Source: Candidatus Providencia siddallii (lineage in GTDB: Bacteria; Pseudomonadota; Gammaproteobacteria; Enterobacterales; Enterobacteriaceae). From it: DNA of 64,000 nucleotides. The stretch spans positions 1 to 64,000 of the forward strand of contig CVRF01000002.1 in the NCBI GenBank assembly GCA_001457715.1, written 5' to 3'. Shown here piece by piece: positions 22,956 to 36,269 of the stretch (positions within the stretch are counted from its first letter, which is position 1; each line of letters opens with the position of its first letter). The position numbers and the translations under genes were made by a program. The notes under the pieces are model-generated. The model ran no database searches, was not told the origin of the DNA, and saw nothing but the letters and a program-made list of their open reading frames with translations.

Positions 22956-23182
22956 TTTATAAATAATTTAAAATTAATTAAATAAATTTAAATAATAGTA
23001 GATATTATATAAATGATATTGTAATTTATTTTCATATAGCTTTAGTTTTTGTAAATTTGTTATTATATCTATATGTATATAAAATTATTTTAATTAAAAT
23101 TAAAATAATTCTGTTAAAAACAATTATATTATATTTTATCAATAAAAAGTTTTCTTAAAAATATTTAAAATAAATTAATATA

Positions 23183-23779
23183 ATGAATAAAATTAAATTA
23201 ATAGTTGGGCTTGCAAACCCAGGTGTAAAATATGCTAAAACTAGACATAATATTGGATCGTTATATATTAGGTTATTAGCAAATTATTATAATAAAAAAT
23301 TAAAACAAGAATCAAAATTTTTTGGTTTTACAACATTTATTAATATTAATAATATTAATATTTATTTATTAATTCCAACAACTTTTGTTAATTTAAGTGG
23401 AAAGTCAGTTTTAGCGATGATGAATTATTATAATATAAACGCAGATGAGATTTTAATAGTGCATGATGATTTAGATTTACCCACTGGAATTGCAAAAATC
23501 AAATTTGGTGGTAGTAATGCTGGACATAATGGGTTAAAAAATATTCAAAGTAATTTAAATAATAATTCTAATTATTATAGATTACGAATTGGTATTGGAC
23601 ATCCTGGTGATAAAAATAAAGTTATTAATTATGTATTAGAAAAACCAACTATTTTTGAACAAAAATTAATTAATGATGTAATTAAAAAGGTAATTAGTTG
23701 TACAGATATTTTATTTTTTTATGATAAATATAAAGAATTGAATTATTCTCATATTTTTAAAGCAACTAATTATGAATAA
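23183..23779 (+). CDS. pth: Peptidyl-tRNA hydrolase
   Basis: Frees tRNA from prematurely released peptidyl-tRNA; essential in E. coli. It has 198 residues (E. coli 194). The motif [17 protein letters not shown] at about 9-25 contains the catalytic His22. [12 protein letters not shown] and [10 protein letters not shown] (catalytic Asp) follow, then [13 protein letters not shown]. The C-terminal lid is Lys/Asn-rich. ychF follows with a 32-base gap, as in E. coli. Confidence 0.97.
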   Translation: MNKIKLIVGLANPGVKYAKTRHNIGSLYIRLLANYYNKKLKQESKFFGFTTFININNINIYLLIPTTFVNLSGKSVLAMMNYYNINADEILIVHDDLDLPTGIAKIKFGGSNAGHNGLKNIQSNLNNNSNYYRLRIGIGHPGDKNKVINYVLEKPTIFEQKLINDVIKKVISCTDILFFYDKYKELNYSHIFKATNYE

Positions 23780-23811
23780 TTTTGTTTAGATTTAAATCTA
23801 GAGAAAAAATA

Positions 23812-24900
23812 ATGCTAAAATGCGGTATAATTGGTCTTCCTAATGTCGGTAAATCAACATTATTTAATGCATTAACAAAATTGTCGGTTGAAGCTGCTAA
23901 TTTTCCATTTTGCACTATTGAGCCAAATAAAGGAATTGTTTTTGTACCGGATTATCGTTTGTTTCAATTATCTAAAATTGTAAAACCAAAACGTGTTTTG
24001 TTAGCAACACTTGAATTTATTGATGTCGCTGGTTTAGTAACTGGTGCATCTAAAGGTGCAGGTCTTGGTAATCATTTTTTATCTCATATTCGTTCAACTA
24101 ATTCTATTGGTCATGTTGTTCGTTGTTTTAAAAATGATAATATAATTCATGTAAATGGAGTTGTTGATCCAGTAAGTGATATTGAAATTATAAATACAGA
24201 ACTATTATTATCTGATATTGAGGTTTGTGAGCGAGCTATTCATTGTATACAAAAAGATATTAAATTAAATAATAAAAAAGAAGGATTTTTATTATTTATA
24301 TTAAATAAATGTTTTTCATATCTTAAACAATCTATTTTATTACGTACAATTGATTTATCTGCTGAAGAGATATCAGTTATATCTTATTTAAATTTTTTAA
24401 CCTTAAAACCCACAATATATATTGCGAATGTTGATGAAGATGGTTTTGATAATAATCCGTATTTAGATTCTGTGTATAAGATTGCTAAATCTGAATCTTC
24501 TATTGTAGTTCCTGTATGTGTATCTGTAGAACGTGATTTAGCTTTTTTTGACTCTAAAGAACGCACAGAATTTATATTTGATTTAGGTATTAAGAAATTT
24601 GGATTAAATTGTGTTGTTAAGGAATTATTTAGATTATTAAATCTACAAACTTATTTTACTGTCGGTAAGAACGAAATTCGTGCTTGGAAAATTCCTATTG
24701 GAATGAATGCTATACATGCAGCTGGTAAAATTCATAGTGATTTTGAAAAAGGTTTTATTCGTGTTCAAGTTATTAAATTCGAAGATTTTATTAAGTATAA
24801 CGGAGAATTATTGGCGAGAGAAAATGGGAAAATGCGAATAGAAGGTAAGAATTACATTATCAAAGATGGAGATATATTAAATTTTTTATTTAATGTTTAA
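23812..24900 (+). CDS. ychF: Redox-regulated ATPase YchF (OLA1 family)
   Basis: Obg-like P-loop protein that prefers ATP and binds ribosomes; linked to stress and oxidative responses. From the ATG at 23812 it has 362 residues (E. coli 363); an upstream in-frame codon at 23782 adds ten non-homologous residues. G1 is GLPNVGKST at 8-16. [19 protein letters not shown] is the switch II region, and the G4-like motif sits in YIANVDED, the expected YchF departure from NKxD. The C-terminal TGS domain is present ([18 protein letters not shown]). It forms a gene pair with pth. Confidence 0.96.
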   Translation: MLKCGIIGLPNVGKSTLFNALTKLSVEAANFPFCTIEPNKGIVFVPDYRLFQLSKIVKPKRVLLATLEFIDVAGLVTGASKGAGLGNHFLSHIRSTNSIGHVVRCFKNDNIIHVNGVVDPVSDIEIINTELLLSDIEVCERAIHCIQKDIKLNNKKEGFLLFILNKCFSYLKQSILLRTIDLSAEEISVISYLNFLTLKPTIYIANVDEDGFDNNPYLDSVYKIAKSESSIVVPVCVSVERDLAFFDSKERTEFIFDLGIKKFGLNCVVKELFRLLNLQTYFTVGKNEIRAWKIPIGMNAIHAAGKIHSDFEKGFIRVQVIKFEDFIKYNGELLARENGKMRIEGKNYIIKDGDILNFLFNV

Positions 24901-25238
24901 ATCATATTTAATTTATATCAGAATTAATATAAAGATAAACGTTTTTAATTAAAAATATTATAATATCTATTATATGTTTATTACTTACAAAGTATATTTA
25001 TTTTTTGTTTGTTTATTTTTTATAGTTTAATTAAAGTTAAATGAATAATTCATTTAGTATTTTTATAAAAATTATATTAAATTAATTTTAAGAAAAAACA
25101 GCATAATATTATTTTTATATAAGTGTATTTATCGTTAATAAATAAAAATAACTTATTATATATAAATATATTAAGAATATTATATTTATATTTTATTTAA
25201 TAAATAAAAACTATTTCCATTATGGATTTATATAATAA
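24901..25238. other. AT-rich spacer; hemA position
   Basis: E. coli has hemA directly before prfA. These 338 bases carry no HemA-like frame or alignable C-terminal fragment. No RNA gene seen. Confidence 0.6.
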
Positions 25239-26315
25239 ATGAAACATTCTATTTTTATTAAGCTAAAATCATTAAAAAAACGTTATAAAGAAATTGAAAA
25301 AGAACTTAGTGATGTTAAAATTGTTGATAATCAAGCTCGTTTTCGTAATTTATCAAAGGAGTATTCACAATTATCAAATATAGTAAAGTACTTTGATTCA
25401 TGGTGTTCTATACAAGAAGATATTAAAACAGCAGAAATCATGTTGAATGATCCTGAATTAAAAATAATGGCTCAAGAAGAGTTAAAAGAGGCAAAAGTTT
25501 TTAATGAAAAACTTGAAGAAAAATTATATGCGCTTTTATCTCCTAAGGATGTTTATGATGAATATAATTGTTTTGTAGAAATTCGCGCTGGATCTGGTGG
25601 ATCAGAAGCTGCTATTTTTGTTGGTGATTTATTTCGTATGTATAGTCGTTTTGCAGAAAATAATCGATGGCATGTTGATATGATTAGTTCTCAATGTAGT
25701 GAATACGGTGGTTTTAAGGAGATTATTACAAGATTTTCAGGAATTGGTGTATATGGTTTTTTAAAATTTGAGTCTGGTGGACATCGTGTCCAACGTATTC
25801 CAGAAACAGAGTCGCAAGGTAGAATTCATACTTCTACTTGTACTGTTGCTATTTTGCCTGAAATCCCTGAAATTGAATTACCGGAAATTAATCAATCTGA
25901 TTTACGTATTGATACTTTTAAATCTTCAGGAGCAGGTGGACAGCATGTTAATACCACAGATTCAGCTATTCGTATTACACATATCCCAACTGGGATTATT
26001 GTAGAGTGTCAAGATGAACGGTCTCAGCATAAGAATAAAGCAAAAGCAATGTCGGTACTTTTCGCGCGTATTCATCAAGCAGAAAGAAATAAACGTAGAA
26101 CTGCAGAAGCTTATGAACGTCGTAATTTGCTTGGTTCAGGGAATCGTTCTGATCGCATTCGTACTTATAATTTTCCACAAGGACGAGTAACAGATCATCG
26201 TATTAATTTAACTTTGTATTCTTTAGATGATATAATATCAGGAAAATTAGAATTATTAATAGAACCTATCATTAATGAATATAGAGCTGATAAGCTAGCT
26301 GAGCTATCCGAATAA
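25239..26315 (+). CDS. prfA: Peptide chain release factor 1
   Basis: RF1, which terminates translation at UAA and UAG. It has 358 residues (E. coli 360). The stop-codon recognition tripeptide Pro188-Glu-Thr190 ([10 protein letters not shown]) and the catalytic GGQ at 233-235 ([14 protein letters not shown]) are both present. RF1 specificity is thus unchanged, and most genes here end in UAA or UAG. UGA needs RF2 (prfB), which is outside this window. prmC, the methylase of the GGQ glutamine, follows after 4 bases. Confidence 0.98.
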   Translation: MKHSIFIKLKSLKKRYKEIEKELSDVKIVDNQARFRNLSKEYSQLSNIVKYFDSWCSIQEDIKTAEIMLNDPELKIMAQEELKEAKVFNEKLEEKLYALLSPKDVYDEYNCFVEIRAGSGGSEAAIFVGDLFRMYSRFAENNRWHVDMISSQCSEYGGFKEIITRFSGIGVYGFLKFESGGHRVQRIPETESQGRIHTSTCTVAILPEIPEIELPEINQSDLRIDTFKSSGAGGQHVNTTDSAIRITHIPTGIIVECQDERSQHKNKAKAMSVLFARIHQAERNKRRTAEAYERRNLLGSGNRSDRIRTYNFPQGRVTDHRINLTLYSLDDIISGKLELLIEPIINEYRADKLAELSE

Positions 26316-26319
26316 AATA

Positions 26320-27153
26320 ATGAATTATAAAGATTGGATAAGGAAAGCGATAATTAGATTATCTTTTACTAAAAATGCAAAACAAGAAGCTGAAATTTTG
26401 TTAGAATATATAACTGGTCATAATCAAGCTTATATTTTTGCTTTTAGTGAAAATGAATTAACTGGTTTTGAATTAGAAAAATTGGAGTTTTTATTGCAAC
26501 GTAGAGAAAAAGGAGAACCTATTGCTTACATAATTGGAGAATGTGAATTCTGGTCTATGCCTATTTATGTAACTCCTGCTACCATTATTCCTAGACCTGA
26601 TACTGAGTGTTTAGTTGAACAAGCTTTATTGAGGTTACCTAAACAAAAACATAGATTATTAGATCTAGGAACTGGAACTGGTGTAATTGCTTTAGCAATA
26701 GCTTCTGAATCAAAAAAGAGTTTTGTGGTTGGAGTCGATATTAATTATGAAGCAGTGTCTTTAGCAAGACAAAATCAATATAGATTAAATATTTTTAATG
26801 TATATTTCATGCAAAGTGATTGGTTTAATTCACTATTAATTCAACAATTTGATATAATTGTAAGTAATCCACCATATATAGAAGAAGATAATATTCATTT
26901 GTATAAAGGTGATCTTAGGTTCGAACCTCTTAGTGCTTTAGTTGCAAAAAACAACGGGTTATCAAATATAGAATATATTATTAAAATATCTAAGCAATAT
27001 CTTAAAAATCAAGGATGGTTAATTCTTGAACATGGTTGGAAACAAGGATTGGAAGTATGTAATTTGTTTAAAATGTATGGATACATTAATATTAAAACTT
27101 GTATTGATTATTCTAATCGAGATAGAGTTTCTTTAGCTCAGTTATATATTTAA
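26320..27153 (+). CDS. prmC: Release factor glutamine methyltransferase PrmC
   Basis: Methylates the glutamine of the GGQ motif in RF1 and RF2 and so speeds termination. It has 277 residues, as in E. coli. The N-terminal helical domain spans about 1-75. The SAM-binding motif LLDLGTGTGVIALAIASE starts near 113, and the substrate-binding NPPY is at 183-186 (VSNPPYIEED). The start is 4 bases after prfA with the ribosome-binding site inside prfA, so the two are coupled. sirB-type genes that follow in E. coli are absent. Confidence 0.97.
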   Translation: MNYKDWIRKAIIRLSFTKNAKQEAEILLEYITGHNQAYIFAFSENELTGFELEKLEFLLQRREKGEPIAYIIGECEFWSMPIYVTPATIIPRPDTECLVEQALLRLPKQKHRLLDLGTGTGVIALAIASESKKSFVVGVDINYEAVSLARQNQYRLNIFNVYFMQSDWFNSLLIQQFDIIVSNPPYIEEDNIHLYKGDLRFEPLSALVAKNNGLSNIEYIIKISKQYLKNQGWLILEHGWKQGLEVCNLFKMYGYINIKTCIDYSNRDRVSLAQLYI

Positions 27154-27209
27154 TGAAAATATGATTTTTATTGGCTATTAATTAATTTATTTATTTTTTT
27201 AAATATTGA

Positions 27210-28076
<867 letters not shown>

Positions 28077-28281
28077 TAGATTTATATTATAAATTACATT
28101 TTATATCATATTTAATGATATATGTTTTAAAATTTATTTATTAAAATATTAAAATTTTAGTTTAAATTTAAATATTATAATAAATAGTAGTTTATTAACA
28201 TTTTTAATTGATTTTATTAAATAAATAAATTTGAATATTTGGTGTTTATCTTAATTTGATAAGTTAGTATATAATTAATAA

Positions 28282-28367
28282 CGGTGAGAGAGGGATTCGA
28301 ACCCTCGATACAGTATTTGTATACACATTTTCCAAACGTGTTCCTTAATCCACTCGGGCATCTCACC
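28282..28367 (-). tRNA. tRNA-Ser (anticodon GGA)
   Basis: Class II tRNA read on the minus strand: the acceptor GGTGAGA pairs with TCTCACC, the anticodon loop is TTTGGAAAA, there is a long variable arm (GTATACAAATACTGT), and the T arm is GGTTCGAATCC. Discriminator G. No CCA encoded. E. coli serX, of the same anticodon, lies in the same broad chromosomal region as murJ. Confidence 0.96.
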
Positions 28368-28966
28368 ATATTTTTTTATAAAATATATAAAAATAATATA
28401 TAATTTATATAATTGTATTAAATAATTGTAATATAAATACAATTTAATTGTTAAGGATATTTGTATAAATCAAATTTATTATATAATCAAATAATAAAGT
28501 TAGGATTTTCATAAAATTTAAATTATAAATTTAAACGTATTTGTTTGTTTTTATTTAATATCTTAAATATATTCTAAATATAAGTAAATTAAATTTTTAA
28601 TATTTTATTATATATTTGTTTTAAATATTATTTTTTTAAAATTATATATATTATTTTTATACTTAATATGATTGTAATATGATTTATTTTGTTGTATACT
28701 TTTCAAGTTTATATATAATTTTTTTATTTATTAGAAATATTAAACAATAAAATTGTTATTTATATATTTTATATATTGAAATATCTTTAAAATATATATA
28801 AATATAAAATAATTTATTACATATATTTGTATATTAAATTATATATTTTAATAAAAATAAAGTTAGGTAATATTATAAATAATGAAATTTAATTTAATTA
28901 TTGGTTTTATTTTTAGAATTAAATTCTAAATAAAAATTGATATTTTTACTAATGTGTTTTTAAAAT
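28368..28966. other. AT-rich spacer upstream of murJ
   Basis: Around 600 bases of A/T-rich sequence with no frame, RNA gene or remnant I can recognise. No clear ribosome-binding site precedes the murJ ATG. Confidence 0.6.
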
Positions 28967-30505
28967 ATGAACTTATTTAGATTATTTGCAAAAATAAGTT
29001 TTATGACTGTAACATCTCGTTTGTTTGGGTTTATTCGTGATTCTATTATCGCACAAGTATATGGTGCCGGTATTTCAGCAGATGCTTTTTTTATAGCATT
29101 TAAGATTCCTAATTTATTACGTAGAATTTTTGCTGAAGGTGCATTCTCACAAGCATTCATACCAATACTCACTGAGTATAAAAATCAGCAAGGAAAAGAA
29201 GCAACTCGTACTTTTATTGCGTATATAGCTGGAACTTTAACTATAGCTCTTGCTATAGTTACAATGGTTGGTGTTATTTGTGCCCCGTGGATTATTCATA
29301 TCACAGCACCAGGTATTATAAAAAATTATAATAAATTTACATTAACAGTGGATTTATTACGTATTATATTTCCTTATATATTTTTAATCTCTTTGTCAGC
29401 ACTTGTTGGAGCTATTCTTAATACTTGGAATCGATTTATTGTTCCAGCATTTGCGCCTACATTACTAAATATTAGTATAATTTTATTCTCTATTTTTGTG
29501 TCTCAGTATTTTAATCCACCAATAATTTCATTAGCATGGTCAGTTGTGTTAGGTGGTTTTTTACAATTTATATATCAGCTACCTTATCTTAAAAAAATTG
29601 GTATGTTAGTATTACCACGATTTTTATTTATGGATAGTGGTGTTTGGAGAGTAATAAAAATGATGTGGCCTGTAATTATTGGTGTATCTGTGTCACAAAT
29701 TTCATTAATCATCAATACGATATTTGCTTCTTTTTTGCAATCAGGATCAGTTTCTTGGATGTATTATGCGGACAGATTAATAGAATTACCTTTGGGGATT
29801 TTGGGTGTTACATTTGGAACTGTTTTATTGCCTTTATTAACGAAAAGTTTTATTGATGGCGATCAAGTTAAATATCAGCAATTAATGGATTGGTGTTTGC
29901 GTTTATGTTTAATGCTTACATTACCTTGTGTAATAGGTTTAATTATATTATCTGAAGCATTAACTGTTTCATTGTTTCAATATGGTAATTTTACTGCCTA
30001 TGATTCATTAATGACTCAATATGCTATTAAAGCATATTGTATAGGTTTGACAGGTATGGTTTTAGTTAAAATATTAGTACCTGGTTTTTATTCGCGTCAA
30101 GATACACATACTCCGGTAAGAATAGCAATTGTAACGTTAATCTTAACTCAATTAATGAATGGAGTATTTATTGTTCCGTTAAGACATGCTGGTCTTGCTC
30201 TTTCTATAGGTTTAGCTGCTTGTTTTAATGCTAGTTTACTTTTTTGGAGGTTATATAAAAAAAAAATTTTTCAACCAGTTAAAGGTTGGAAAATATTTTT
30301 TTTAAAATTATTTTTAGCTTTATTAGTAATGTGTTTTGTTTTATTTACTATATTAAACTTTATGCCGTTATGGAATGAAGGACATATGCTAATTAGAATT
30401 TTACGGTTAATTGTAGTTATAGTTGCTGGAGCATTAAGTTATTTTATTACATTATTTGTGTTAGGATTTAGATTTTATGATTTTTTTAAATTTAATATAA
30501 ATTAA
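28967..30505 (+). CDS. murJ: Lipid II flippase MurJ
   Basis: MOP-superfamily transporter that flips lipid II across the inner membrane for peptidoglycan synthesis. It has 512 residues (E. coli 511) with about fourteen hydrophobic helices. The conserved N-terminus runs [20 protein letters not shown] and [20 protein letters not shown], with the functional Arg residues in the central cavity (near 18, 24 and 52), and [16 protein letters not shown] follows. It argues, with the transglycosylase and LolB/BamD, for a real cell wall and outer membrane. Confidence 0.97.
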   Translation: MNLFRLFAKISFMTVTSRLFGFIRDSIIAQVYGAGISADAFFIAFKIPNLLRRIFAEGAFSQAFIPILTEYKNQQGKEATRTFIAYIAGTLTIALAIVTMVGVICAPWIIHITAPGIIKNYNKFTLTVDLLRIIFPYIFLISLSALVGAILNTWNRFIVPAFAPTLLNISIILFSIFVSQYFNPPIISLAWSVVLGGFLQFIYQLPYLKKIGMLVLPRFLFMDSGVWRVIKMMWPVIIGVSVSQISLIINTIFASFLQSGSVSWMYYADRLIELPLGILGVTFGTVLLPLLTKSFIDGDQVKYQQLMDWCLRLCLMLTLPCVIGLIILSEALTVSLFQYGNFTAYDSLMTQYAIKAYCIGLTGMVLVKILVPGFYSRQDTHTPVRIAIVTLILTQLMNGVFIVPLRHAGLALSIGLAACFNASLLFWRLYKKKIFQPVKGWKIFFLKLFLALLVMCFVLFTILNFMPLWNEGHMLIRILRLIVVIVAGALSYFITLFVLGFRFYDFFKFNIN

Positions 30506-30575
30506 TTAAAATATATTTTTTAGTAGCAATTTTATATAGTATAAATATTTTTATAAAATATATACAGTTTATAAA

Positions 30576-32303
30576 TTACATTTTTTCGATAGTTTCAATT
30601 CCTAATAAATTTAAACCTGTTTTTAATGTTTTTTGTGTTAATAAAGCAAGTTTTAATCTACTTTGTTTTTGTTCTTTATTGTTTACTGATAAAACAGGAC
30701 AGTTTTCATAAAATTTAGAAAATAATACTGCTATATCATATAAATAGGAACACATAATATGTGGTATTCCTTCTTGTGCAACTATAAAAATAGTTTCTTC
30801 AAATTGAATTAAGCGTGTTGCTAATGATATTTCATATTGCGAATACAATAAAATTGGTAAAATTAAATCTGATTTAATTATATTTGCTTTTTTAAAGATA
30901 GATGTAATACGAGTATAAGCGTATTGTAAATATGGAGCAGTATTCCCTTCAAAAGACAACATTTTATCCCAATCAAATGTGTAATCTGTTATACGATTTT
31001 TTGATAAATCAGCATATTTAATAGCACCTATTCCTATAACATTAGCTAAATGTAATAAATCAGTTTTTTTTATATTTGGTTTTTTTTTGTTTATTATATT
31101 TTTAGCTCTATTAATCGCTTCATCTAATAAATCAGATAAAAAAATTGTATTACCTGAACGTGTTTTAAACGGTTTTCCATTTTTTCCTAAAACCATTCCA
31201 AACATATGATGTTCAAGGGTCATAGAATTTGAAACATAGTTAGCTTTTCGTGCTATAGCCCATGCTTGTTTTAAATGTTGGCTTTGTCTCGAGTCTATAT
31301 AATATAAAGAACGATCTGCATGTAATACTTCATATCTATATTTAGCGCAAGCAATATCAGTTGTTGTATACAAAAAAGCACCATCGTTTTTTTGAATAAT
31401 TACTCCCATAACTTCACCTTTTTTATTCTTGAATTCATCAAGAAATACAACAACTGCTCCGTTGTTTTCTACAGCTATACCTTTATTTTTTAAATCAGAA
31501 ACTATTTCTTTAAGCATATTATTATACAGACTTTCACCCATAATATCATTTTCTGTTAATGTAATATTAAGTCTGTTATAGATTTTTTGATTTTGTTGCA
31601 TTGTAATATAAACTAATTTACTCCATATTTTACGACAATATTTATCACCAGATTGTAATTTAACAACATATATACGAGATCTGATTGCAAAATTTTCATC
31701 TTTATCATATTTTTCTTTTGCTTCTCGGTAAAATTTTTCAAGATTTGTAAGTAGAATATCTTTAATTTCTTTATTTTCTAAATCTTCTAGATAGGCAATT
31801 AACATACCAAATTGAGTACCCCAATCACCAATATGATTAGCACGAATAACTTTATGACCTATAAATTCTAGAGTTCTAGCTACTGCATCTCCTATAATAG
31901 TTGAACGTAAATGTCCAACATGCATTTGTTTTGCAATATTAGGAGAGGAATAGTCTATTACAATAATTTTTTGGTGTACTTTTGTTATACTAAGATGTTT
32001 ATTTTTTAATGCTTTTTCTGCTTGTTCTGCTATCCAGATAGGGTTAAGAAGTATATTTATAAAACCTGGATCAGTAATTTCTATTTTACTAGTAATATTT
32101 TTAAAATCTAATTTATTAGCAATTTTTTTAGCTAACACCTGTGGTGTTATTTTCATTTTTTTAGCTGCGTTCATTATTCCGTTAGCTTGATAATCATATT
32201 TTTTTTTTGTTAGACGTATAAGCGCAGCATCGCAATCTTTTGGTGCTCCGATTGATATTAACGCAGAAGTTATTTCATTTGATATAAAAGAATAGATATT
32301 CAT
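30576..32303 (-). CDS. argS: Arginyl-tRNA synthetase
   Basis: Class I synthetase that charges tRNA-Arg. It has 575 residues (E. coli 577). The N-terminal additional domain spans about 1-110. The HIGH-type motif is HVGH at 128-131 ([16 protein letters not shown]). The second motif lies in [18 protein letters not shown], as usual for ArgRS without a canonical KMSKS. The DALR-type anticodon domain ends the protein. It converges on murJ with about 70 bases between and is divergent from aspS; in E. coli argS and aspS are also oppositely oriented, with several now-missing genes between. Confidence 0.98.
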   Translation of the reverse strand: MNIYSFISNEITSALISIGAPKDCDAALIRLTKKKYDYQANGIMNAAKKMKITPQVLAKKIANKLDFKNITSKIEITDPGFINILLNPIWIAEQAEKALKNKHLSITKVHQKIIVIDYSSPNIAKQMHVGHLRSTIIGDAVARTLEFIGHKVIRANHIGDWGTQFGMLIAYLEDLENKEIKDILLTNLEKFYREAKEKYDKDENFAIRSRIYVVKLQSGDKYCRKIWSKLVYITMQQNQKIYNRLNITLTENDIMGESLYNNMLKEIVSDLKNKGIAVENNGAVVVFLDEFKNKKGEVMGVIIQKNDGAFLYTTTDIACAKYRYEVLHADRSLYYIDSRQSQHLKQAWAIARKANYVSNSMTLEHHMFGMVLGKNGKPFKTRSGNTIFLSDLLDEAINRAKNIINKKKPNIKKTDLLHLANVIGIGAIKYADLSKNRITDYTFDWDKMLSFEGNTAPYLQYAYTRITSIFKKANIIKSDLILPILLYSQYEISLATRLIQFEETIFIVAQEGIPHIMCSYLYDIAVLFSKFYENCPVLSVNNKEQKQSRLKLALLTQKTLKTGLNLLGIETIEKM

Positions 32304-32796
32304 ATGTATAAATAAGTTATTAATTTGTAGTTAATTATTTTAATATTAAATTTAATAGAATATTTATAAATTAGTTTTTTATTAAATTTAAATTATTTTT
32401 AATAAAACTTTAAAAGTTTAAATTTAAAAAATTATAAATATTTTTTATATGTATAATGTTATTTATTACATAATATTGTATAAATATAATTTAGTTAAAT
32501 TTTATTTGTATTGTCAAGTTTTATAAAAAAATATTATTTTTAATATAATTTATATTGTTTTAATAAGTATTAACAATATATCATATACTTTTGATTAACA
32601 TAATATTTTGTTATTAAAACAATAGTTTTTTTAAAATAAATATAAATTTATAGATATTTATTTATGGTATTAATTTAATTAATTATCTATAGTTTTACAA
32701 AAAATCTTAAAATGTTTATAAAAAAGCTTAATAATAATTGTTTTTTAATAAAATTTAATTTTTTAAAATAAAATACTGTATTTAAAAGGATATTTT
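32304..32796. other. Divergent spacer between argS and aspS
   Basis: About 490 bases between two divergent synthetase genes. E. coli has cutC, cmoA and cmoB in this interval; I see none of them. It contains a good promoter candidate for aspS (listed separately) and an AAAAGGAT ribosome-binding site before aspS. Confidence 0.6.
32694..32722 (+). promoter_or_regulatory. Candidate promoter for aspS
   Basis: TTTACA and TATAAA spaced by 17 bases, each five of six to consensus, about 75 bases before the aspS ATG. Position and spacing are right; AT bias makes chance matches likely. Confidence 0.5.
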
Positions 32797-34509
32797 ATGC
32801 GTACTAATTATTGTGGTCGATTAGGTTTAAGTAATAAAGGAGAAAAAGTTACCGTTTGCGGATGGGTGGATTGTTATCGTAATTTTGGTAGATTTATATT
32901 TCTTAATTTACGTGATTGTGATGGTGTAATACAAATTTTTTTTGATTCTAAAAATAATGAGTTATTTAAAAAAGCAAGTAAATTACGAAACGAATTTTGT
33001 GTTAAAATTATAGGTATAATACGTGCTCGTAAAGAACATCAAAAAAATAATAATATGAATACAGGTGAAATAGAAATAATTGCTGAAGATATTGAAATTT
33101 TTAATGAAGCAAAACCTTTACCATTAGATAATAATCAAATTAATACAGAAGAACTTCGTTTAAAATATCGATATTTAGATTTACGGCGTCCTGATATGTT
33201 TAAACGATTATATACTCGTGCAAAAGTTACTAATTTTATACGTAATTTTATGAATGAAGAAAATTTTTTGGATATTGAAACCCCTCTTCTTACAAAATCA
33301 ACTCCAGAAGGAGCTAGAGATTATTTAGTACCAAGTCGTATACATAAAGGTAAATTTTATGCATTACCACAATCGCCACAAATATTAAAACAATTGCTTA
33401 TGGTATCAGGCGTTGATCGTTATTATCAAATTGTAAAATGTTTTCGAGATGAAGATTTACGTTCTGATCGTCAACCTGAATTCACTCAAGTTGATATTGA
33501 AGCTTCTTTTATTACTGCAGAACAAATTATAAAAATAGTTGAACGTTTGATTCGTGGTTTATGGCTTAATGTAAAAAATATTGATTTAGGAGTTTTCCCA
33601 ATAATTACATTTTCAGAAGTTATGCGACGTTATGGTTCAGATAAACCTGATTTACGTAACCCAATGGAATTGGTTGATATTAATGATATATTTAAAAATT
33701 TTAAATATAATATATTTTCAGAACATATTAATAACTCTAAATCCCGTATTATTGCATTAAAAGTACCTGGTGGGTCAACTCTTAGTCGTAAGAGAATTAA
33801 TGAATATAGTAGTTTTATTAGTGAAGATTTATTTTGGATAAAAGTTAATGAACAGAAAAATGATTTAATAAAAATTCAAAGTTCAGTAGGGAAGTTGTTA
33901 AATAATAATGTTGTAAAACAATTAATTGATCGTACTAAAGCTATAAATGGTGATATTATTTTGTTTAGTGCTGGAATAAATAAAGATATAACAAATTCAA
34001 TGGGTGTATTACGTTCAAAAATTGGTTGTGACTTAAAATTAATAAATATTAATGAATGGAAACCATTATGGATTATTGATTTTCCTATGTTTAAAAATGA
34101 CGGTAAAAAAGGTTTAACATCAATGCATCACCCTTTTACATCTCCAAAAGGAGTTACTATAGAAGATTTTAAAAAAAAACCTGCAGCATCAATAGCTAAT
34201 TCTTATGATATAATTATAAATGGATATGAAATAGGTGGAGGTTCAGTACGTATTCATCATTCTAAAATGCAGAAAGCTGTATTTGATATTTTAGGGATTA
34301 GTAAAAACAAACAGCGTGAAAAATTTGGTTTTTTACTTGATGCATTAGAATATGGTGCGCCACCACACGCAGGTTTAGCATTTGGTTTGGATCGTTTAGT
34401 GATGATGTTAACTGGAGCTAATAATATTCGTGATGTTATTGCTTTCCCAAAAAGTACTTCTGCGTCATGTTTAATGACTGACGCTCCTAGTAACTTAAGT
34501 ATAGATTAG
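32797..34509 (+). CDS. aspS: Aspartyl-tRNA synthetase
   Basis: Class IIb synthetase charging tRNA-Asp. It has 570 residues (E. coli 590). The N-terminal OB-fold anticodon domain reads [18 protein letters not shown] to about residue 105. The catalytic domain has motif 1 at [20 protein letters not shown], motif 2 at [17 protein letters not shown], and motif 3 at [18 protein letters not shown]. The bacterial insertion domain is shortened and rich in Asn/Lys. AAAAGGAT precedes the ATG. It ends in TAG. Confidence 0.98.
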   Translation: MRTNYCGRLGLSNKGEKVTVCGWVDCYRNFGRFIFLNLRDCDGVIQIFFDSKNNELFKKASKLRNEFCVKIIGIIRARKEHQKNNNMNTGEIEIIAEDIEIFNEAKPLPLDNNQINTEELRLKYRYLDLRRPDMFKRLYTRAKVTNFIRNFMNEENFLDIETPLLTKSTPEGARDYLVPSRIHKGKFYALPQSPQILKQLLMVSGVDRYYQIVKCFRDEDLRSDRQPEFTQVDIEASFITAEQIIKIVERLIRGLWLNVKNIDLGVFPIITFSEVMRRYGSDKPDLRNPMELVDINDIFKNFKYNIFSEHINNSKSRIIALKVPGGSTLSRKRINEYSSFISEDLFWIKVNEQKNDLIKIQSSVGKLLNNNVVKQLIDRTKAINGDIILFSAGINKDITNSMGVLRSKIGCDLKLININEWKPLWIIDFPMFKNDGKKGLTSMHHPFTSPKGVTIEDFKKKPAASIANSYDIIINGYEIGGGSVRIHHSKMQKAVFDILGISKNKQREKFGFLLDALEYGAPPHAGLAFGLDRLVMMLTGANNIRDVIAFPKSTSASCLMTDAPSNLSID

Positions 34510-34718
34510 TTATTTAATATTTCTGTTATAGTTGATAAAAATGAAGATAGTAGTAAAATAGTCATAAAAATATTTTAGAAAAAATTAGCTAAAATTTTCT
34601 TGAGTGTTATATACATAGAAATATATTTTAATGATTATCAATTTATTTTAATATAAATTGATTTTTTATTTAAAAATAAAATAATTAAGTTTGTTTTTTT
34701 TGATTTTGTATCTGTTTT

Positions 34719-35498
34719 TTATGTTTTAATAAATAAACTAATGATAAATAAAAAAGTAGAACAGATTACTACTGATGGTCCAACTGGTGTATCGTAGTAT
34801 GCTGAAAATATTAATCCAGTTGTAATAGAGATTACACCTAACAGTATTGCGATAAATGACATTTGTTCAGGAGTGTTAGAGAATCGTCTTGCAGCTGATG
34901 GTGGAATAATTAATAATGAAGTAATTATTAACGCCCCAACAAATTTCATTGATATACTAATCGTCAGTGCTATCATTAACATTAACAATAAATTATTTTT
35001 TTGAATATTAATTCCATCAGAAAAAGCTAATTCGTGATTTATAGTTACTGATAAGAGACTTTTCCAATTAAAAAATAATAATATTGAATTAATTAAAACT
35101 CCTATTAGAAGAATAATAATATCTTTATAATCTACTGATAACAAATCACCGAATAAATAAGATATTAGTTCTACACGAATATTTTTCATAAAACTAATTA
35201 TCACAAGACCAATTGACAAAGATGAATGAGCTATAATTCCAAGCATGGAATCAGTAGTAAATTCTGGATTTTTTTCTAGTAAAACTAATATAAAAGTTAA
35301 TAATAATGTTACTACTATTATAGTAAAAAAAGGATTTATATTTAATAGTAATCCAAGTGAAATTCCCAATAAAGATGCATGAGCGAGCGTATCACCGAAA
35401 TATGACATGTGTCTCCAAATGATAAATGATCCTAATGGACCAGCGGCAATAGATAACAATACACCAGTGATTCATCCTGGAATTAATAATTCAATCAT
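34719..35498 (-). CDS. znuB: Zinc ABC transporter permease ZnuB, with in-frame UGA at codon 9
   Basis: Membrane permease of the high-affinity zinc importer. From the ATG at 35498 the frame gives MIELLIPG, then UGA at 35472-35474, then [16 protein letters not shown] to the end; E. coli has MIELLFPGWLAGIMLA, so UGA falls on the conserved Trp9. Apart from this codon the gene is whole: about 259 codons, multiple membrane helices, [17 protein letters not shown] and [20 protein letters not shown] intact. Three readings are possible: UGA read through, restart at the TTG at 35459 (losing 13 residues), or a young null allele. It lies 29 bases after znuC. I see no strong Shine-Dalgarno before 35498. 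Confidence 0.85.
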
Positions 35499-35527
35499 AA
35501 TAGTTATTTACTGATTAGGTTATATTA

Positions 35528-36244
35528 TTAAAAGTGATGCTTGTTTTTGTGTTTATGACGGTATATTCCAAATTGCTTAAAATTATTATCGTTAAACATA
35601 TTAATGAATTCTGGGTGATTATATATAGTATCAGGTGTTCCTGAACAACATATATGTTTATTAATACATAATACTTTATTTGTTTTTGCCATTACAAGGT
35701 GTAGATCATGCGAAATCATTAAAATAGAACAAATAAATTTAGTTTTTAATTTATAAATTAATTCATATAAAGCAATTTGTCCTATAATATCAACTCCTTG
35801 AGCAGGTTCATCAAGTAATATCAGATCCGGTTTGTTTAATATTGCACGTGCTAATAACACCCGTTGCATTTCTCCGTTTGATAGTTTTTGCATTTGTTGA
35901 TTGATTAAATGTACAGCATCTACTTGTTTAAGTGCAAATAATATAATATCGTAATGTACCTTTGGTTTTAACATTATAAAACGTTTAACTGTTAAAGGTA
36001 TTGTTTTATTTATTTGTATTTTTTGTGGAACATAACCTATAACTATGTTATATTTTTTATTTATTAAACCTGAGGTTGGTTTTAGAAACCCTAAAATAAT
36101 ACGAATAATAGTTGTTTTACCAGCACCATTTGGTCCTAAAAGTGTAATAATTTCTCCTTTGTTTAAATTAAATGTGATATCTTTAAGAACCTCTTTTTTC
36201 CCGAAAGATACAGAAATTTTATTTAATGTAACTAATGTATTCAT
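35528..36244 (-). CDS. znuC: Zinc ABC transporter ATP-binding protein ZnuC
   Basis: ATPase of the ZnuABC importer. It has 238 residues (E. coli 251). Walker A is GPNGAGKTT at 37-45. The Q-loop is in GYVPQKIQINKTIPLTVKRF, the signature LSNGEMQ (LSGGETQ in E. coli), Walker B LILLDEPAQGVD, and the switch His is in MISHDLHLVM. It ends in a His/Lys-rich tail. It is divergent from znuA across a 59-base control region and upstream of znuB, as in E. coli. Confidence 0.97.
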   Translation of the reverse strand: MNTLVTLNKISVSFGKKEVLKDITFNLNKGEIITLLGPNGAGKTTIIRIILGFLKPTSGLINKKYNIVIGYVPQKIQINKTIPLTVKRFIMLKPKVHYDIILFALKQVDAVHLINQQMQKLSNGEMQRVLLARAILNKPDLILLDEPAQGVDIIGQIALYELIYKLKTKFICSILMISHDLHLVMAKTNKVLCINKHICCSGTPDTIYNHPEFINMFNDNNFKQFGIYRHKHKNKHHF

Positions 36245-36269
36245 ATAAAGTACATTGTATAATGATACT

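Noticed and set aside
20063-25238. hemA remnants near lolB or prfA
   Set aside because: Both gaps where hemA lies in E. coli were read; no segment resembles HemA, unlike the clear hfq and clpB relics.
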